Source: an uncultured Methanobrevibacter sp.
GTDB lineage: Archaea; Methanobacteriota; Methanobacteria; Methanobacteriales; Methanobacteriaceae
Length of the DNA stretch: 64,000 bases
Assembly (NCBI RefSeq): GCF_937881195.1
Contig: NZ_CALGFC010000029.1
Coordinates: forward strand, 1 to 64,000
Direction of reading: 5' to 3'
The position numbers and the translations under genes were made by a program. How positions within the stretch are numbered: the first letter of the stretch is position 1; the number at the start of each line of letters is the position of its first letter. The notes below the pieces were generated by a model. The model worked only from the letters and a program-made list of their open reading frames with translations. It had not been told where the DNA came from and made no database searches. Below are positions 16,967-28,600 of the stretch, in pieces.

Positions 16967-19054
16967 ATGCATGGAGTATTTAATGCTAAATCAATTGCAG
17001 TAATAGGTGCAACAGATAAAAAAGGTAAAATTGGTAATGATATAATAAAATCACTATTAAAGTGTTATGAAGGTAAAATAATTCCTGTAAATGTTAAGGG
17101 TGGAGAAATTTTAGGACTAACAGTATATAAATCATTAGAAGAATATGGTCCTGTTGATTTAGTTGTAATTGCTATACCTGCTGTACATATAATTAATGCT
17201 GTTGAAAATTGTGGTGAACTTGGAATAAAAAATATAATAGTTATATCTGCAGGATTTAAAGAAATTAGCGAAGATGGAGCTAAACTAGAAAATGAACTTA
17301 TAGGAATATGTAATAAATATGACATTAAATTAGTAGGTCCAAATTGTTTAGGAGTTATAGATACTTATAATGATATGAATGCATCATTCTCTGCTGACAT
17401 GGCTCTTAAGGGTAAAATTTCCTTCATGTCTCAATCTGGAGCTATAATGTCTGCTATTTTGGATTATGCAGATAAAAAAAATATCGGATTTTCTAGAATT
17501 GTAAGTCTTGGAAATAAAGCAATTATTAATGAAAAGGATTGTATTGAAAATTTTGTTGAGGATGTTAATACTGAGGTTATAATAGGATATCTTGAGGGAA
17601 TTGTGGATGGTCCAAATTTTATAACTGCATGTAGAGAAGCTAGTAAAAAGAAACCTATTCTTATTATCAAATCAGGAAGAACCTCTAAAGGTTCAGAAGC
17701 GGTTTCATCTCACACAGGTACAATAGCAGGGTCAGATTCAGCTTATGAAGCTGCATTTTCCCAAGCAGGAGTTTTAAGAATTGATTCTCTTGCTGAAATG
17801 ATGGATTATAGTACTGCTTTTGCTTTATCACCATTACCTAAAGGTAATAAAATAGTTATAATCACAAATGCTGGTGGTCCAGGTATTATGGTCACTGATG
17901 AAATAATAAGGCAGGGAATGGAACTTGCTGAAATTTCAGAAGATACTAAAAATAGATTAAAAGAAGGTTTAGCTCCTACTGCTAGTGTTAAAAATCCTGT
18001 TGATATTTTAGGTGATGCAAGCCCTGAAACATATAAATTTGCTCTTGATGTGGTTTTAGATGATCCTAATGTTGATGGTGTGATCTTTTTAGTGACTCCT
18101 CAATCTGTAACTGATGGTGAAGGTACAGCTAGAGTAGCTATTGATGCTGTTAAGAAAACAGACAAACCAATTTTATGTAGTTTCTTTGGAGGAACTGAGT
18201 TTGAAAAAGCTGAGAAAATACTTTCAAAGGAAGGTATTCCTAATTATTTATATCCTAGGATGGCTGTTAATAGTATGAAAGCATTATATAGATATAGTAA
18301 AATAAAAGATATGGAATATCAGGAACCTCCTAAATTTGATGTTGATAAAAAATTAGTTGAAGAGATTATTAAAAATGCCTATGATAATGGTGATTTATCT
18401 TTAGGATTGGAATCTTTTGATATTTTAAAAGCTTATGGAATACCTGCTGTAGGTACAGCTATTACAACTAAACTTGAGGATACTGTGGCTGCTGCTGAAG
18501 AAATTGGATATCCTCTTGTTATGAAAATCATTTCTCCTCAGATTTCTCATAAATCAGATGTTGGTGGAATAAAGCTTAATTTAAATAATAAAGAGGAAGT
18601 TGAAGAAGCTTATAATGATATGATGGAAAATATTCCATTAATAGAACCTGATGCTGATTTAGAAGGGGTTCAATTACAAAAAATGTTATCTGGTGGTAAG
18701 GAAGTTATTGTCGGAATGGTTAAAGATCCAACATTTGGTCCAATGATCATGTTTGGGCTTGGTGGTATATATGTTGAAATATTAAAAGATGTTAAATTTG
18801 CAATTGCACCAGTAAATCATGAAGAAGCTTATTCTATGGTAAAAAATATTAAAACACATAAACTTTTAGAGGGAGCTCGTGGTGAAAATCCAGCGGATAT
18901 TGATTCAATTACTGAAGTAATCTTAAGGATTTCTCAACTTGTAACTGATTTCCCTGAAATTAATGAATTTGAGATTAATCCTCTAATTGTTTTTGATGAA
19001 GGTGAAGGTGCATTAGCTGTTGATATGAGGTTAGTATTAAAAGAAAATAATTAG
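16967..19054 (+). CDS. acd: ADP-forming acetate/acyl-CoA synthetase, fused alpha-beta subunits
   Basis: A 695-residue enzyme interconverting acyl-CoA + ADP + Pi and acid + CoA + ATP. Domain order: CoA-binding Rossmann domain with AVIGATDKKGKIG (residues 11-23), succinyl-CoA-ligase-like domains with the phosphorylated histidine in SSHTG (His249), and a C-terminal ATP-grasp domain (about 465-690) with MKIISPQISHKSDVGG. In some archaea alpha and beta are separate; here they form one chain. In a hydrogenotroph it may serve acetate assimilation or amino-acid-derived acids. The ATG follows AAGGTGATA. It is monocistronic by spacing (673 bases downstream). Confidence 0.92.
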   Translation: MHGVFNAKSIAVIGATDKKGKIGNDIIKSLLKCYEGKIIPVNVKGGEILGLTVYKSLEEYGPVDLVVIAIPAVHIINAVENCGELGIKNIIVISAGFKEISEDGAKLENELIGICNKYDIKLVGPNCLGVIDTYNDMNASFSADMALKGKISFMSQSGAIMSAILDYADKKNIGFSRIVSLGNKAIINEKDCIENFVEDVNTEVIIGYLEGIVDGPNFITACREASKKKPILIIKSGRTSKGSEAVSSHTGTIAGSDSAYEAAFSQAGVLRIDSLAEMMDYSTAFALSPLPKGNKIVIITNAGGPGIMVTDEIIRQGMELAEISEDTKNRLKEGLAPTASVKNPVDILGDASPETYKFALDVVLDDPNVDGVIFLVTPQSVTDGEGTARVAIDAVKKTDKPILCSFFGGTEFEKAEKILSKEGIPNYLYPRMAVNSMKALYRYSKIKDMEYQEPPKFDVDKKLVEEIIKNAYDNGDLSLGLESFDILKAYGIPAVGTAITTKLEDTVAAAEEIGYPLVMKIISPQISHKSDVGGIKLNLNNKEEVEEAYNDMMENIPLIEPDADLEGVQLQKMLSGGKEVIVGMVKDPTFGPMIMFGLGGIYVEILKDVKFAIAPVNHEEAYSMVKNIKTHKLLEGARGENPADIDSITEVILRISQLVTDFPEINEFEINPLIVFDEGEGALAVDMRLVLKENN

Positions 19055-19757
19055 GTTTATAATATTTTATAAATTTTATATATTTCATTTAATTTTATTT
19101 TTTTAGATTTAATAGGATTATATTGATTTCATTATACTCCTATTATTCTATTTTCAACAGGATTTTATAGATTATATGAATTTTATATTTAATTTTATTT
19201 TTTAGATCTAATAATGGCTATTTATCTTTAATTAATTTGGTTTTAGACTTTTTAAAATCAAATTATATTTTCAATTATTTTTTTTAAAGTTTATTGAACT
19301 AATATTATATTTTTTAATTAGTAGTTAGTTTTAAGTTTGTTAATATTTATTTTATTTCTCTTTATAATCTTTTATTAAATTTTATAATCTTTTATTAAAT
19401 AAATACTATTAATTTGCCTTAAATAAATAAATTGTAAAAAATTTAAAGTTCTATGGTAAAAATATGGATAGGACAGTAATTTTAATAATTAAATGTAAAA
19501 ATAATAAATGAAAAATTCAATCTCTTCTGAATTAAGAAGATAATAATATATATTAGAATTAATAAAAATATTTTTATCTTTTATAATATAATCCTATGAT
19601 TTTTACATTTATCATAAAGATTAATTATTATGTATTTTGTGATTTAATTTGTAATTTATTATATAATTTCTGATTTATTTATATTCAATAATTTATTACA
19701 TAATTTGGGTTATTATAAAAATTAATATTGATATGCTCATATTATAGAGGAAGATTT
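19055..19757. other. Gene-free spacer between acd and polyferredoxin
   Basis: No gene found. One small inverted repeat (TCTTCT-GAATTA-AGAAGA, about 19521-19538) lies about 220 bases before the polyferredoxin. The rest is A/T spacer with TTTTATAATCTTTTATTAAAT duplicated near 19360-19400. Confidence 0.5.
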
Positions 19758-20591
19758 ATGGAAATAAAACTTAAAAAACAGATTGAGAATCTTCAAAGAG
19801 AAGTTGTTCTTAAATCAGTAGATTTAGATGATGATATCGATGATTTTGAAGTTGATATTGGTGCTTATGATGGGTATGATAAGCTTATAACTATTTCTCC
19901 GCGTTGTGTTAGATGTGATCTTTGTGTTGAAGAGTGTCCTGTTGATGCAATTTCTCCTTCTAGTGTGGTCAAAAAATCTAGAGTTGAAAATAATTGTGTT
20001 AAATGTGAAATTTGTGCACAAACCTGTCCCGTTTCTTGTATTTATGTAATGGATACTAAATCGACAATTAATAAAGAAGATAATAATGTTGAATATTCTT
20101 TGAAAGAAGTAAAAGTTCCTCATCGTGTTCTTCGGATGGAAAATATTAGTATTGATAGAACTAAATGTAATAATTGTGGGAATTGTATTAAGTTCTGTCC
20201 TACAAAAGCTATTACTATTAAAGAAAAATCAATAATCGAAGCTGCTGATGATACTTCTTATCCTTATTTAGAGGATAAAGAATATCCTTATATTGATAAA
20301 AAACTTTGTGTTGGTTGTGGGTCATGTGTTAATCTGTGTGATACTAATGCAATAACTTTGGATAGAATTTTAGGTCCTGTGATTGTAACTAAATCTCTTT
20401 GTATAGATCAAGATGCATGTGTACAATGTTATCTTTGTGAAGAATCTTGTCCTGTTGATGCTATTAAATTAGATGGCGAAAAAGTTGTATTAGATAATGA
20501 CAAGTGTATTAGATGTAATGTATGCTCAAGTAAATGTCCAGTAAATGCTCTAAGCTTGAAAAATTTAACAAATAATGAGGAAATTGATTAA
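19758..20591 (+). CDS. Polyferredoxin with six [4Fe-4S] motifs
   Basis: A 277-residue ferredoxin-repeat protein. Cys motifs read CVRCDLCVEECP, CVKCEICAQTCP, CNNCGNCIKFCP, CVGCGSCVNLCD, CVQCYLCEESCP and CIRCNVCSSKCP. The fourth ends in Asp instead of Pro. ATG 19758 follows GAGGA; the longer frame from 19728 would place that site inside the coding region. A polyferredoxin close to the eha genes and next to a CBS protein suggests it serves the low-potential ferredoxin pool fed by Eha. It also resembles FwdF and MvhB-type polyferredoxins; I cannot choose between them without alignment. Confidence 0.88.
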   Translation: MEIKLKKQIENLQREVVLKSVDLDDDIDDFEVDIGAYDGYDKLITISPRCVRCDLCVEECPVDAISPSSVVKKSRVENNCVKCEICAQTCPVSCIYVMDTKSTINKEDNNVEYSLKEVKVPHRVLRMENISIDRTKCNNCGNCIKFCPTKAITIKEKSIIEAADDTSYPYLEDKEYPYIDKKLCVGCGSCVNLCDTNAITLDRILGPVIVTKSLCIDQDACVQCYLCEESCPVDAIKLDGEKVVLDNDKCIRCNVCSSKCPVNALSLKNLTNNEEID

Positions 20592-20791
20592 TTTAAAAGT
20601 AAATATATCTACTATTATTATTTATATTATTTATCTTAAAATTTATTTATAATTATCTATCTGTTATGATTTATATTAAAAAAATCAATTGTTTTATAAT
20701 TGTATATTCAATTTTAAGGAAAAATTATAAAAACACTAAAATTACAATGATTAAAAATTACTTAACTAAAATTATATTTTGAAGGGATTTT

Positions 20792-21427
20792 ATGAAAGCA
20801 AAAGAAATGATGGATAAAGATTTTATCTATGTATCACCAGAAGATACTGTAACTGATGTTTCTATAAAGATGGAAGAATCAAGAAGATTCACTACTCCGG
20901 TTGTTAGTCCTGATATGAAATTAATCGGTTGGATAACCTCATTAGATGTTACTAAGGGATTAAGAGAAGGAAAAAAAACTGCTTCTGAAATTATGCATCC
21001 AAAAGAAGAAATTCTATATATTCATGAGAATGATCCTTCTAGATTGGCAGTTATTGAAACTTCAAATCATAAATTAATAAGTATGCCTGTTATCAATCAG
21101 GAAGAGGTTGTTATAGGAGTAATCAGATCTTTTGATATTATTGATACATTATCTTCTCTTTATGATGTTAAAGTGTATAAACTTTATGAAGCTATGCAAC
21201 AAGAGCTTAAAGGGGTTACATGGGAAGAACTAATGGAAGCTTCAGCTATCATTACTCGTAGGGCAACTGGAAAACGTGTTAAAGCAGAAGATTATGAAAG
21301 AAATATTCGGAATGCTACCTTTGGGGAGGCAATATGGGCTACTGGAGGACTTGAAAAGTTTTTTGTTGGTTTAATTGCTGTTGGAGAACTTGTTATTGCA
21401 AGAAAAATAGGCAAAGCAAGAAAATAA
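20792..21427 (+). CDS. CBS-domain protein with C-terminal helical domain
   Basis: A 211-residue protein with two CBS motifs (about 1-60 and 65-125), a module that usually binds adenine nucleotides. DFIYVSPEDTVTDVSIKM and the G-W-I-T-S-L-D stretch are typical. The last 80 residues (EAMQQELKGVTWEELME onward) are not CBS and end in a basic tail. It may sense energy charge for the neighbouring polyferredoxin, which is an inference from position. The ATG follows GAAGGGAT. The downstream epimerase gene starts 30 bases after the stop. Confidence 0.85.
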   Translation: MKAKEMMDKDFIYVSPEDTVTDVSIKMEESRRFTTPVVSPDMKLIGWITSLDVTKGLREGKKTASEIMHPKEEILYIHENDPSRLAVIETSNHKLISMPVINQEEVVIGVIRSFDIIDTLSSLYDVKVYKLYEAMQQELKGVTWEELMEASAIITRRATGKRVKAEDYERNIRNATFGEAIWATGGLEKFFVGLIAVGELVIARKIGKARK

Positions 21428-21456
21428 TGTATTTTAGTTAATTATTGAGGATTACA

Positions 21457-22464
21457 ATGAGTAAAAATAATTTTAATGAATATCAGGGAAAAACAGTTCT
21501 TGTGACTGGTGGAGCAGGATGTGTTGGTAGTAATTTATCTAAAAAAATATCAGAATTAGGTGCAGAAAAAGTCATTATTTTAGATAATTTATCATCTGCT
21601 TATGAATGGAATATACCAAAAAATGACAATATTGAGTTTGTTAAAGGAGATATTCTTGATGAATCTGTTCTAAAAAGAGTTTTTAAAGAAAGACCATCTC
21701 ATGTTTTTCATCTAGCAGCTCATTTTGCGAATCAAAATAGTGTTGATAATCCTGAGAAAGATTTAATGGTTAATGGGATTGGTATCCTTAAAGTACTTCA
21801 ACATGCTCAGTTGATTGGTGTAGAACGTTTTGTTTATTCTTCTTCTGGTTGTGGTGTTTATGGTCTTGATTCTAAGATGCCTTTTGAAGAACATGATATA
21901 TCTATTTCATTACACACTCCTTACCAAGTAACTAAACTCCTTGGAGAGCTTTATACTAATTATTTTAATAATCTTTATGAAATGCCAATTGTAAATGCAA
22001 GATTTTTCAATGTTTTTGGTCCTGGTGAAGTTCCAGGTAAATATAGGAATGTAATTCCTAATTTTTTCTATTGGTCTATGACAAATCAAGCACTTCCGAT
22101 TACTGGAGATGGGAGTGAAACTAGGGATTGGACATTTGTTGGAGATATTGTTAATGGTCTTTTAGCTATGGGGATTGAAGAAAAAGCTATTGGTGAAGCT
22201 ATTAATCTAGGCTCTAGTAAGGATCATCAAGTTATTGATATGGCTAATAAAGTAAATAGTTTGACTGGAAATAAAGAAGGTATTTCTTATAGGGCTAGAA
22301 GAAATTGGGATGCTAAAAATAAACTTTTATCTTCCATCGATAAAGCTAAAGATATCTTAAACTATAAACCATCAGTTTCATTTGATGAAGGACTTGAATA
22401 TACATACAAATGGTTTAAAGATAATTGGGATGATATTGAAGAAAGCGCAGAATTTGATTATTAA
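21457..22464 (+). CDS. NAD-dependent sugar-nucleotide epimerase/dehydratase (SDR)
   Basis: A 335-residue extended SDR of the UDP-glucose 4-epimerase type. The NAD-binding VTGGAGCVGS is at residues 16-25 and the catalytic YQVTK (Tyr156, Lys160) follows YSSSGCGVYG. The substrate is probably a nucleotide sugar for surface polysaccharide or pseudomurein, consistent with a glycosyltransferase 850 bases downstream. ATG 21457 has GAGG at 21447-21450; an upstream in-frame TTG is inside that site. The C-terminus (DDIEESAEFDY) is acidic. Confidence 0.9.
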   Translation: MSKNNFNEYQGKTVLVTGGAGCVGSNLSKKISELGAEKVIILDNLSSAYEWNIPKNDNIEFVKGDILDESVLKRVFKERPSHVFHLAAHFANQNSVDNPEKDLMVNGIGILKVLQHAQLIGVERFVYSSSGCGVYGLDSKMPFEEHDISISLHTPYQVTKLLGELYTNYFNNLYEMPIVNARFFNVFGPGEVPGKYRNVIPNFFYWSMTNQALPITGDGSETRDWTFVGDIVNGLLAMGIEEKAIGEAINLGSSKDHQVIDMANKVNSLTGNKEGISYRARRNWDAKNKLLSSIDKAKDILNYKPSVSFDEGLEYTYKWFKDNWDDIEESAEFDY

Positions 22465-22653
22465 ATTAAATAATTTTTAATATTAATTTTTTAATATTAA
22501 TTTTTTTAATATTACTTTTTCAATATTACTTTTTTAATATTACTTTTTCAATATTAATTTTTTAATATTAAATTTTTTAATATTGAATATTTAATTTTAT
22601 TTTTATTTTTTTTAATTATTTTTTAATATGGTTTATAAATTGGAGGTTTAAAG

Positions 22654-23076
22654 ATGGATTTTAATGATTGTGTTGATTTTGCAAATGAAAACCCTGTAGC
22701 ATGGTTAGCTACTTCTGAAGATAATCAACCTCATGTTAGAGCTATGGGTATGTGGTATGCTGATGAGACTGGTTTTTATTTTCAATCATCTTCTATGAAA
22801 GAATTAGTTAATCAAATTAAAAATAATAATAAAATTGAAATAGCATTTTTCAAACCTGATGAAGGTACTGGAACAATGCTTCGTGTTGAAGGGAAAGCAG
22901 AGATTATTGATGACTTTGAAATGAAAAAACTTTGTTTAGAAGATAGGCCATTTTTAAAAGATTTTGGTTTAACTGCTGAAAGTGATGAACTTTTTATATT
23001 CCGAATTTCTTCTGGAAAAGCTTATTTTTGGACAATGGCTACTAATCTTGATCCGAAAGATATTATTGAATTTTAG
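22654..23076 (+). CDS. Pyridoxamine 5'-phosphate oxidase-like FMN-binding protein
   Basis: A 140-residue split-barrel protein of the PNPOx-related family, which bind FMN or F420. The beginning NENPVAWLATSEDNQPHVRAMG and the later FKPDEGTGTMLRVEGKAEI match the family. The role is unknown in methanogens; F420 binding is plausible in this lineage. The ATG follows a strong GGAGG. Upstream is a TTTTTAATATTA repeat (about 22475-22590). Confidence 0.82.
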   Translation: MDFNDCVDFANENPVAWLATSEDNQPHVRAMGMWYADETGFYFQSSSMKELVNQIKNNNKIEIAFFKPDEGTGTMLRVEGKAEIIDDFEMKKLCLEDRPFLKDFGLTAESDELFIFRISSGKAYFWTMATNLDPKDIIEF

Positions 23077-23108
23077 ATTTTTATAATTTTTGTTTGTTTT
23101 CATTATTT

Positions 23109-23218
23109 ATTAAATATTAATTAATAATTTGTTAAATATTGACTAATAATTTGTTAAATATTAATTAATAATTTGTTAAATATTGACTAAAAATTTATTA
23201 AATATTGATTAACAATTA
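23109..23218. repeat. 22-bp tandem repeat, five copies
   Basis: Copies start at 23109, 23131, 23153, 23175 and 23197: GTTAAATATT + AATTAA or GACTAA + TAATTT. The two variants alternate (A,G,A,G,G), so a 44-base unit was probably duplicated. It lies in the spacer before the glycosyltransferase. Confidence 0.88.
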
Positions 23219-23313
23219 AAATTTCATTAATTTTGTATTTTGATATTTTATTATTGATTATTTTAGGAAATTTAGAGAATATTTTTTATTTTACATCTAT
23301 TAGAGTGAATATT

Positions 23314-24519
23314 ATGAAAATTTTAGTTATTCAGGAGTCTGACTGGTTAGAAAGAAACCCACATCAGCAACATCATCTTATGGATAGAATGGCTGTAAGG
23401 GGGCATGAAATTCATGTTATCGATTATCCTATTGATTGGCCAAAGGACAAATCAGATAATAGTTTAGTTTATCCTAAAAAAACTTTTCATAATGTTTCTA
23501 AAGTTGATGAAAGGGCCAATATACAGGTTATTCGTCCAAGTTTTATTAAACTTCCAGTTATTAGTTATTTATCATTAGCTAATTCTCATAAAAAGGAAAT
23601 AAAAAAACAGATTAAAGATTTCAAACCTGATGTTATTATTGCGCTTGGTCTTATGAATGCTTATATAGCTTCTAAAATTGCTAAAAAAGAGAACATACCT
23701 TTTGTTTATTACCTTATCGATGTTTTATACACTTTAATTCCGGAAAAAGCTTTTCAATCATTTGGTAAAATGATTAATAAAAAAGCAGTTTCTAACTCTG
23801 ATCTTGTTATTACAATTAATGAACAGTTAAAAAGTTTAGCTATTGATTTAGGGTCAAATAAAAATGAAACTATTGTAATTGATGCAGGAATTGATTTTGA
23901 TTCTTATAATCCAGATTTAGATGATTTTAAAATAAGAAATGAATTAAATATTGCTGAAAATGATATTGTTCTTTTTTTCATGGGATGGATTTATGATTTT
24001 GCAGGTATGAAAGAATTAGCTATTGAATTAGGTAAAAGAAAAAATGAATATCCAAACATCAAAATTGTCATAGTTGGTGATGGTGATGCTTATGAAGATA
24101 TACTAAAAATTAAAGAGGATTATAATTTATCTGGTCAATTAATATTAACCGGTAAACAACCTTATACTAAAATCCCCGAGTTTTTAAGTTTAGCTGATTT
24201 TTGCCTTCTTCCAGCTTATATTGATGAAGAAATTATGCAGGATATTGTTCCAATTAAATTATATGAATATTTAGCTATGAAAAAAGTTGTTATTGCAACT
24301 AAACTTCCAGGAATATTCAAAGAATTTGGAGAGTCTAATGGTATTGTTTATGTTAATGAAGCTAAAGATGTTTTAGAAAGTGTTAAATCTATTATAAAAA
24401 ATGGAAACTATGAAGATATAGCTAATTCTGGTCGTGATTTTGTTAAAGATAATGATTGGAATGTTATTACAGATAATTTCGAAAAGGTCTTATATGACTT
24501 AATTAAAAAAGAAAATTAA
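23314..24519 (+). CDS. Glycosyltransferase, GT4 family
   Basis: A 401-residue GT-B glycosyltransferase. The N-terminal domain starts MKILVIQESDW and carries an HQQHHLMDRM stretch; the C-terminal Rossmann domain contains VIVGDGDAYEDI and the sugar-nucleotide site around DIVPIKLYEYLAMKKVVIATKLPG. The true start is ATG 23314 after GAGTGA; the longer frame from 23233 has a spurious hydrophobic leader. It probably adds a sugar to a surface glycan, fitting the epimerase upstream; donor and acceptor are unknown. Confidence 0.88.
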   Translation: MKILVIQESDWLERNPHQQHHLMDRMAVRGHEIHVIDYPIDWPKDKSDNSLVYPKKTFHNVSKVDERANIQVIRPSFIKLPVISYLSLANSHKKEIKKQIKDFKPDVIIALGLMNAYIASKIAKKENIPFVYYLIDVLYTLIPEKAFQSFGKMINKKAVSNSDLVITINEQLKSLAIDLGSNKNETIVIDAGIDFDSYNPDLDDFKIRNELNIAENDIVLFFMGWIYDFAGMKELAIELGKRKNEYPNIKIVIVGDGDAYEDILKIKEDYNLSGQLILTGKQPYTKIPEFLSLADFCLLPAYIDEEIMQDIVPIKLYEYLAMKKVVIATKLPGIFKEFGESNGIVYVNEAKDVLESVKSIIKNGNYEDIANSGRDFVKDNDWNVITDNFEKVLYDLIKKEN

Positions 24520-25611
24520 ATTTCATCAGTTTATATTATTTTTATTAAAAAGTATATTATTTTAATACTTACTATTTTTTTATTAAAATTTTTCATTGTT
24601 TTATTACATACTATCTTTTTTATTAAAAAATATATTATTTTAATACTTACTATCTTTTTAATTAATTTTTGTTTCGGTCTATTTTTTCATTTTTAATTAT
24701 TAAAATGATAGAATGTTTCAATCTATATTAACAATGTTTACTTACATTTATTTTTAGTTTCACTTAAATTTAGTAATCTTTATATTATACTTTATATCTA
24801 TTATAATTAGAATGAAATATTTTGATTATATTATTAAATTTAAAAATTATTGTATTTTATTTCGATAAGATATTTTTTTATTTGGGGGGTTAAAATATTA
24901 TATTATTGGATTAATTTACTACTTATTGCTCTTTTTCTATTGCTATATTTGAATTGTAATATAATCCTTTAATTTAGCTATAACTGATTTTTGATTGTAT
25001 AATATATTGATTGGAATAAAATTTTATAGTTATTAAATTATTCAATAATTAAGGCATTTTTATAGGTTTTTATTTGTATTATTGGTTTATTATTTACCTT
25101 TTTATATTATTTATCTATAATTTTATTATATATTTTTTAGATTATGATATTCTATTTTTTAGATTAGGATATTCTATTTTTTAGATTATTTATAATAATA
25201 AAAATTTTTTGCCTATAGTATAATAACCTTAAATTATTAAATTTTCTTTAGAATTAATATTTAGTCTTTTTAAAATTCTATTTTTAAATTACTTATATTA
25301 TATCTTATTGATTTTTTTAAATAAATTTAATATAAAAATTTTTTCAGTTTTACTGATTTAATAATCTTTGTTTATTAATTTAAACATTTTTAATTCTAAT
25401 TTTAATAATATAAGCATTCTTAACTTGAATTTAAATGACAATTAAATTAATTATTATCACTATTATTAAGATTAATTTTACTGGTTAAATTTAATTATTA
25501 AAAATATTGTTAATTTAATTTTCAATTTTTTAGAAAAAATTTAATTAATCTAATTTTAAATTTTTTAGATTATTATTTTTTTATTTATATAAATATTGGG
25601 GGGATTTATAA
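24520..25611. other. 1.1-kb gene-free spacer upstream of the adhesin
   Basis: No gene found. The proximal part repeats TATATTATTTTAATACTTACTATCTT-type words (about 24545-24655), and ATATTCTATTTTTTAGATTA is duplicated near 25145-25185. A G-run (TTTGGGGGGTT, about 24881-24891) stands out in otherwise A/T sequence. Long upstream regions are common before Methanobrevibacter adhesin genes and could carry regulatory sites that I cannot define. Confidence 0.5.
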
Positions 25612-28600
25612 ATGATTAAAAAAAATTCTAGGCATTTTAGTTATATTACTATTTTATTATTATTTTTAGCTTTTGTTTCATTTACATCTGTTAATGGAGC
25701 AAATCCTATTCATATTAATAATTCTACTGATGGTGGAATAAAAAATGCAGTTGATAGTTTAAATAATAATGATACATTACTTTTAGATAATGGTGTCTAT
25801 TTTGGTGAAAATAATACTAATATACAAGTAAATAAAAATATTACTATAATTGGTAAAGATAAACAAAACACTATTATTGATGGTAAAGGTATTTCAGGTA
25901 TTTTCAACATTTCTAGTGGGAATTCTATAACATTAATAAATATTACAATTAAAAATGGTCATTCTAATAGGGGTGGTGCAATTTATTCTGAGGGCACTAT
26001 AACTCTAGAAAATTGTATTTTTATGAATAATACTGTGGATTATGATCCTTATGGTAATAATTATGGCGGTGCTATTGCTGTTTTTAGTGATGTTAATGAT
26101 GTAAATATTATCAATTCTACATTTGATTCTAATAATGCAATTGGGCCTGGCGGAGCTATATATTTTGATGGAAAAGTTAATGGGATTAATATAATCAATT
26201 CTAGCTTTTATAATAATACCTGTTATGTAGGTGGGGCTATATTTTTTAATAATTCTGTAAGTGGTAATACTCGTATTTCAAATTCTAAATTTGAAAATAA
26301 CAATGCTAATGGGCCTGGTGGAGCTATTTGTTTTTACAATAATGTAAGTGGTTTTATAAGTATTGTTGATTCTTATTTTATTGAAAATCATGCTTTTGGT
26401 GTTGGTGGTGCTATTTATTTTTTAGCTAGTGTCAATTCTAGCATCGATATATTTAATTCTATTTTTAATAAAAATAATGTTAGTGGACCTGGTGGAGCTA
26501 TTCAATTTGATAGTAATGTTAATGGTAATTTAACTATTTTCAATTCATCATTTGAGAATAATAGTGTTTCAAGTGGAATTGGGGGCGCTATTGGTTTTAA
26601 TAGTTATTTATTAGGCAATTTAATTATTATTAAATCTAATTTTAACAGTAATAATATCAATGGTCCTGGCGGAGCTATCTATTTTGGAAATGATCTTTTA
26701 GGAAACGTTATTATTATCAATAGCACTTTTAACAAAAATAATGCTTCTGGTATGGGTGGAGCTATTAATTTTTGTAATATATTTGGTAATTTGACTATAT
26801 TTAATTCTTCTTTTAGTTCAAATAAATTGAATGGTCCTGGTGGTGCTATTTTTGTTAATAATATTTATGGTAATGTAGATATTATTAAATCTAATTTTAA
26901 TAATAATTCTGCTGTAGGTATTGGTGGGGCAATTTCTTTTGGTCTTATTGATGGTAATTTGACTATATGTGATTCTTCTTTTAATTTCAATAATGTTAGT
27001 GGTCCTGGTGGTGCTTTATACTTTGGTAATTATATTGGAGGTAATTTACTTATCATAAATTCAAGCTTTAATAATAATTCTGCAGGAGGTGTTGGTGCAG
27101 CTATTAGTTTTAGTAGTATTTTGGGCAATATGTCTATTATTAGTTCTTCTTTTGATTGTAATAATCTTTTAGGAGGTACTGGTGGTGCTATTAATTTTTT
27201 AGATGTTAAGGGTAATTTTTTAATAAAAAATTCTACTTTTATCTCTAATTATGCTAAATATGGTCCTGGTGGTGCTATAAATACAGGAGTTATTTATAAT
27301 AATGTAACTATTACTGATTCTAAATTTGATAATAATGGTGCTGATGGTCCTGGTGGGGCTATTTCGTTTAATGATATTTATGGTAATTTAATTGTATCTA
27401 ATTCTACATTTAACTATAATAATGGTAGTGGAACTGCTGGTGCTATTTATTTTTGTACTATTGGGGGTAATTTTACTCTAAAAAATTCTAACTTTAATTT
27501 CAACAATGTTAATGGTCCTGGTGGGGCTATTGCTTCTAGTATTATATATGGTGATGTAAATATAATAAATTGTTTATTAAATGATAATAATGCAGGTTCT
27601 CCTGGAGGGGCTATATACTTTGCAGATATAATTGGTAATGTGAATTTTACTAATTCTAGCTTTAATAATAACAATGCTAATTATCCTGGTGGTGCTATTT
27701 ACTTCACTAGTATCTCAGGAAATTTTTCAATTATCAAATCTAATTTTGATAGTAATAGTATTTTGTTTAATGGCCCTGGAGGGGCTATTTATGTTGACAA
27801 TGATATTTTAGGTAATTTATTTATCATAAACTCTTCTTTCGCCAATAATAAAGCTTTTGGTCCTGGTGGAGCGATTTACATTAATGGAATTATAAATAAT
27901 CTTAATATTGATTATTCAACATTTATTAATAATAGTGCTGATATTGGGGGTGGTGCTATTTATATTGTTGGTGAGATTATTAATGGTACTAAAATTAACC
28001 ATTCTACTTTTATAAATAATTTTGTCAGTGGTTTTGGTGGTGCTATTTATATTAAAGGTAATCAAATTGAAATATCTAACTCTAAATTTAATAATAATTT
28101 TGCAACAGAAAAAGGAGGAGCTATATATAATGAAGAAACAATTAATTTAACAATTGAAGATTCAAACTTTACAAATAATACTGCAATAATGGGAGGAGCA
28201 ATTTATATTTATGGATCTCAGAATATAACTGTTATGTCCTGTAATATTATAAATAACACTCATAGTATTGATATTGATAATAGTGAAAATGTGTTTATTG
28301 TTTATAATAGATTGTTTAACAATAATTTTTATGATTTAAATGTTACAAATAGTGAAGTCATAGCAGATTATAATTGGTGGGGAAACAATACTCCGTCTGC
28401 ATATTATGGGATTTTATTAAATAACTATTTTATTGTAAATATTACCAATACTACTCCTGTGGCTTATGAAGGTTTAGCATTATTTAAATATGTTTTTAGA
28501 TTAAATGATAATAGTAATTTTGATTCTTCAAAATTGCCTTATTTTGAGTGTTTAGTCGATTTAAACACCTCATGTGTTGTTAATTCTTTTGATGCTAGAT

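Noticed and set aside
19521..19538. Terminator hairpin TCTTCT/AGAAGA
   Set aside because: It is not after a gene end and has no T-run; noted only as a weak inverted repeat.
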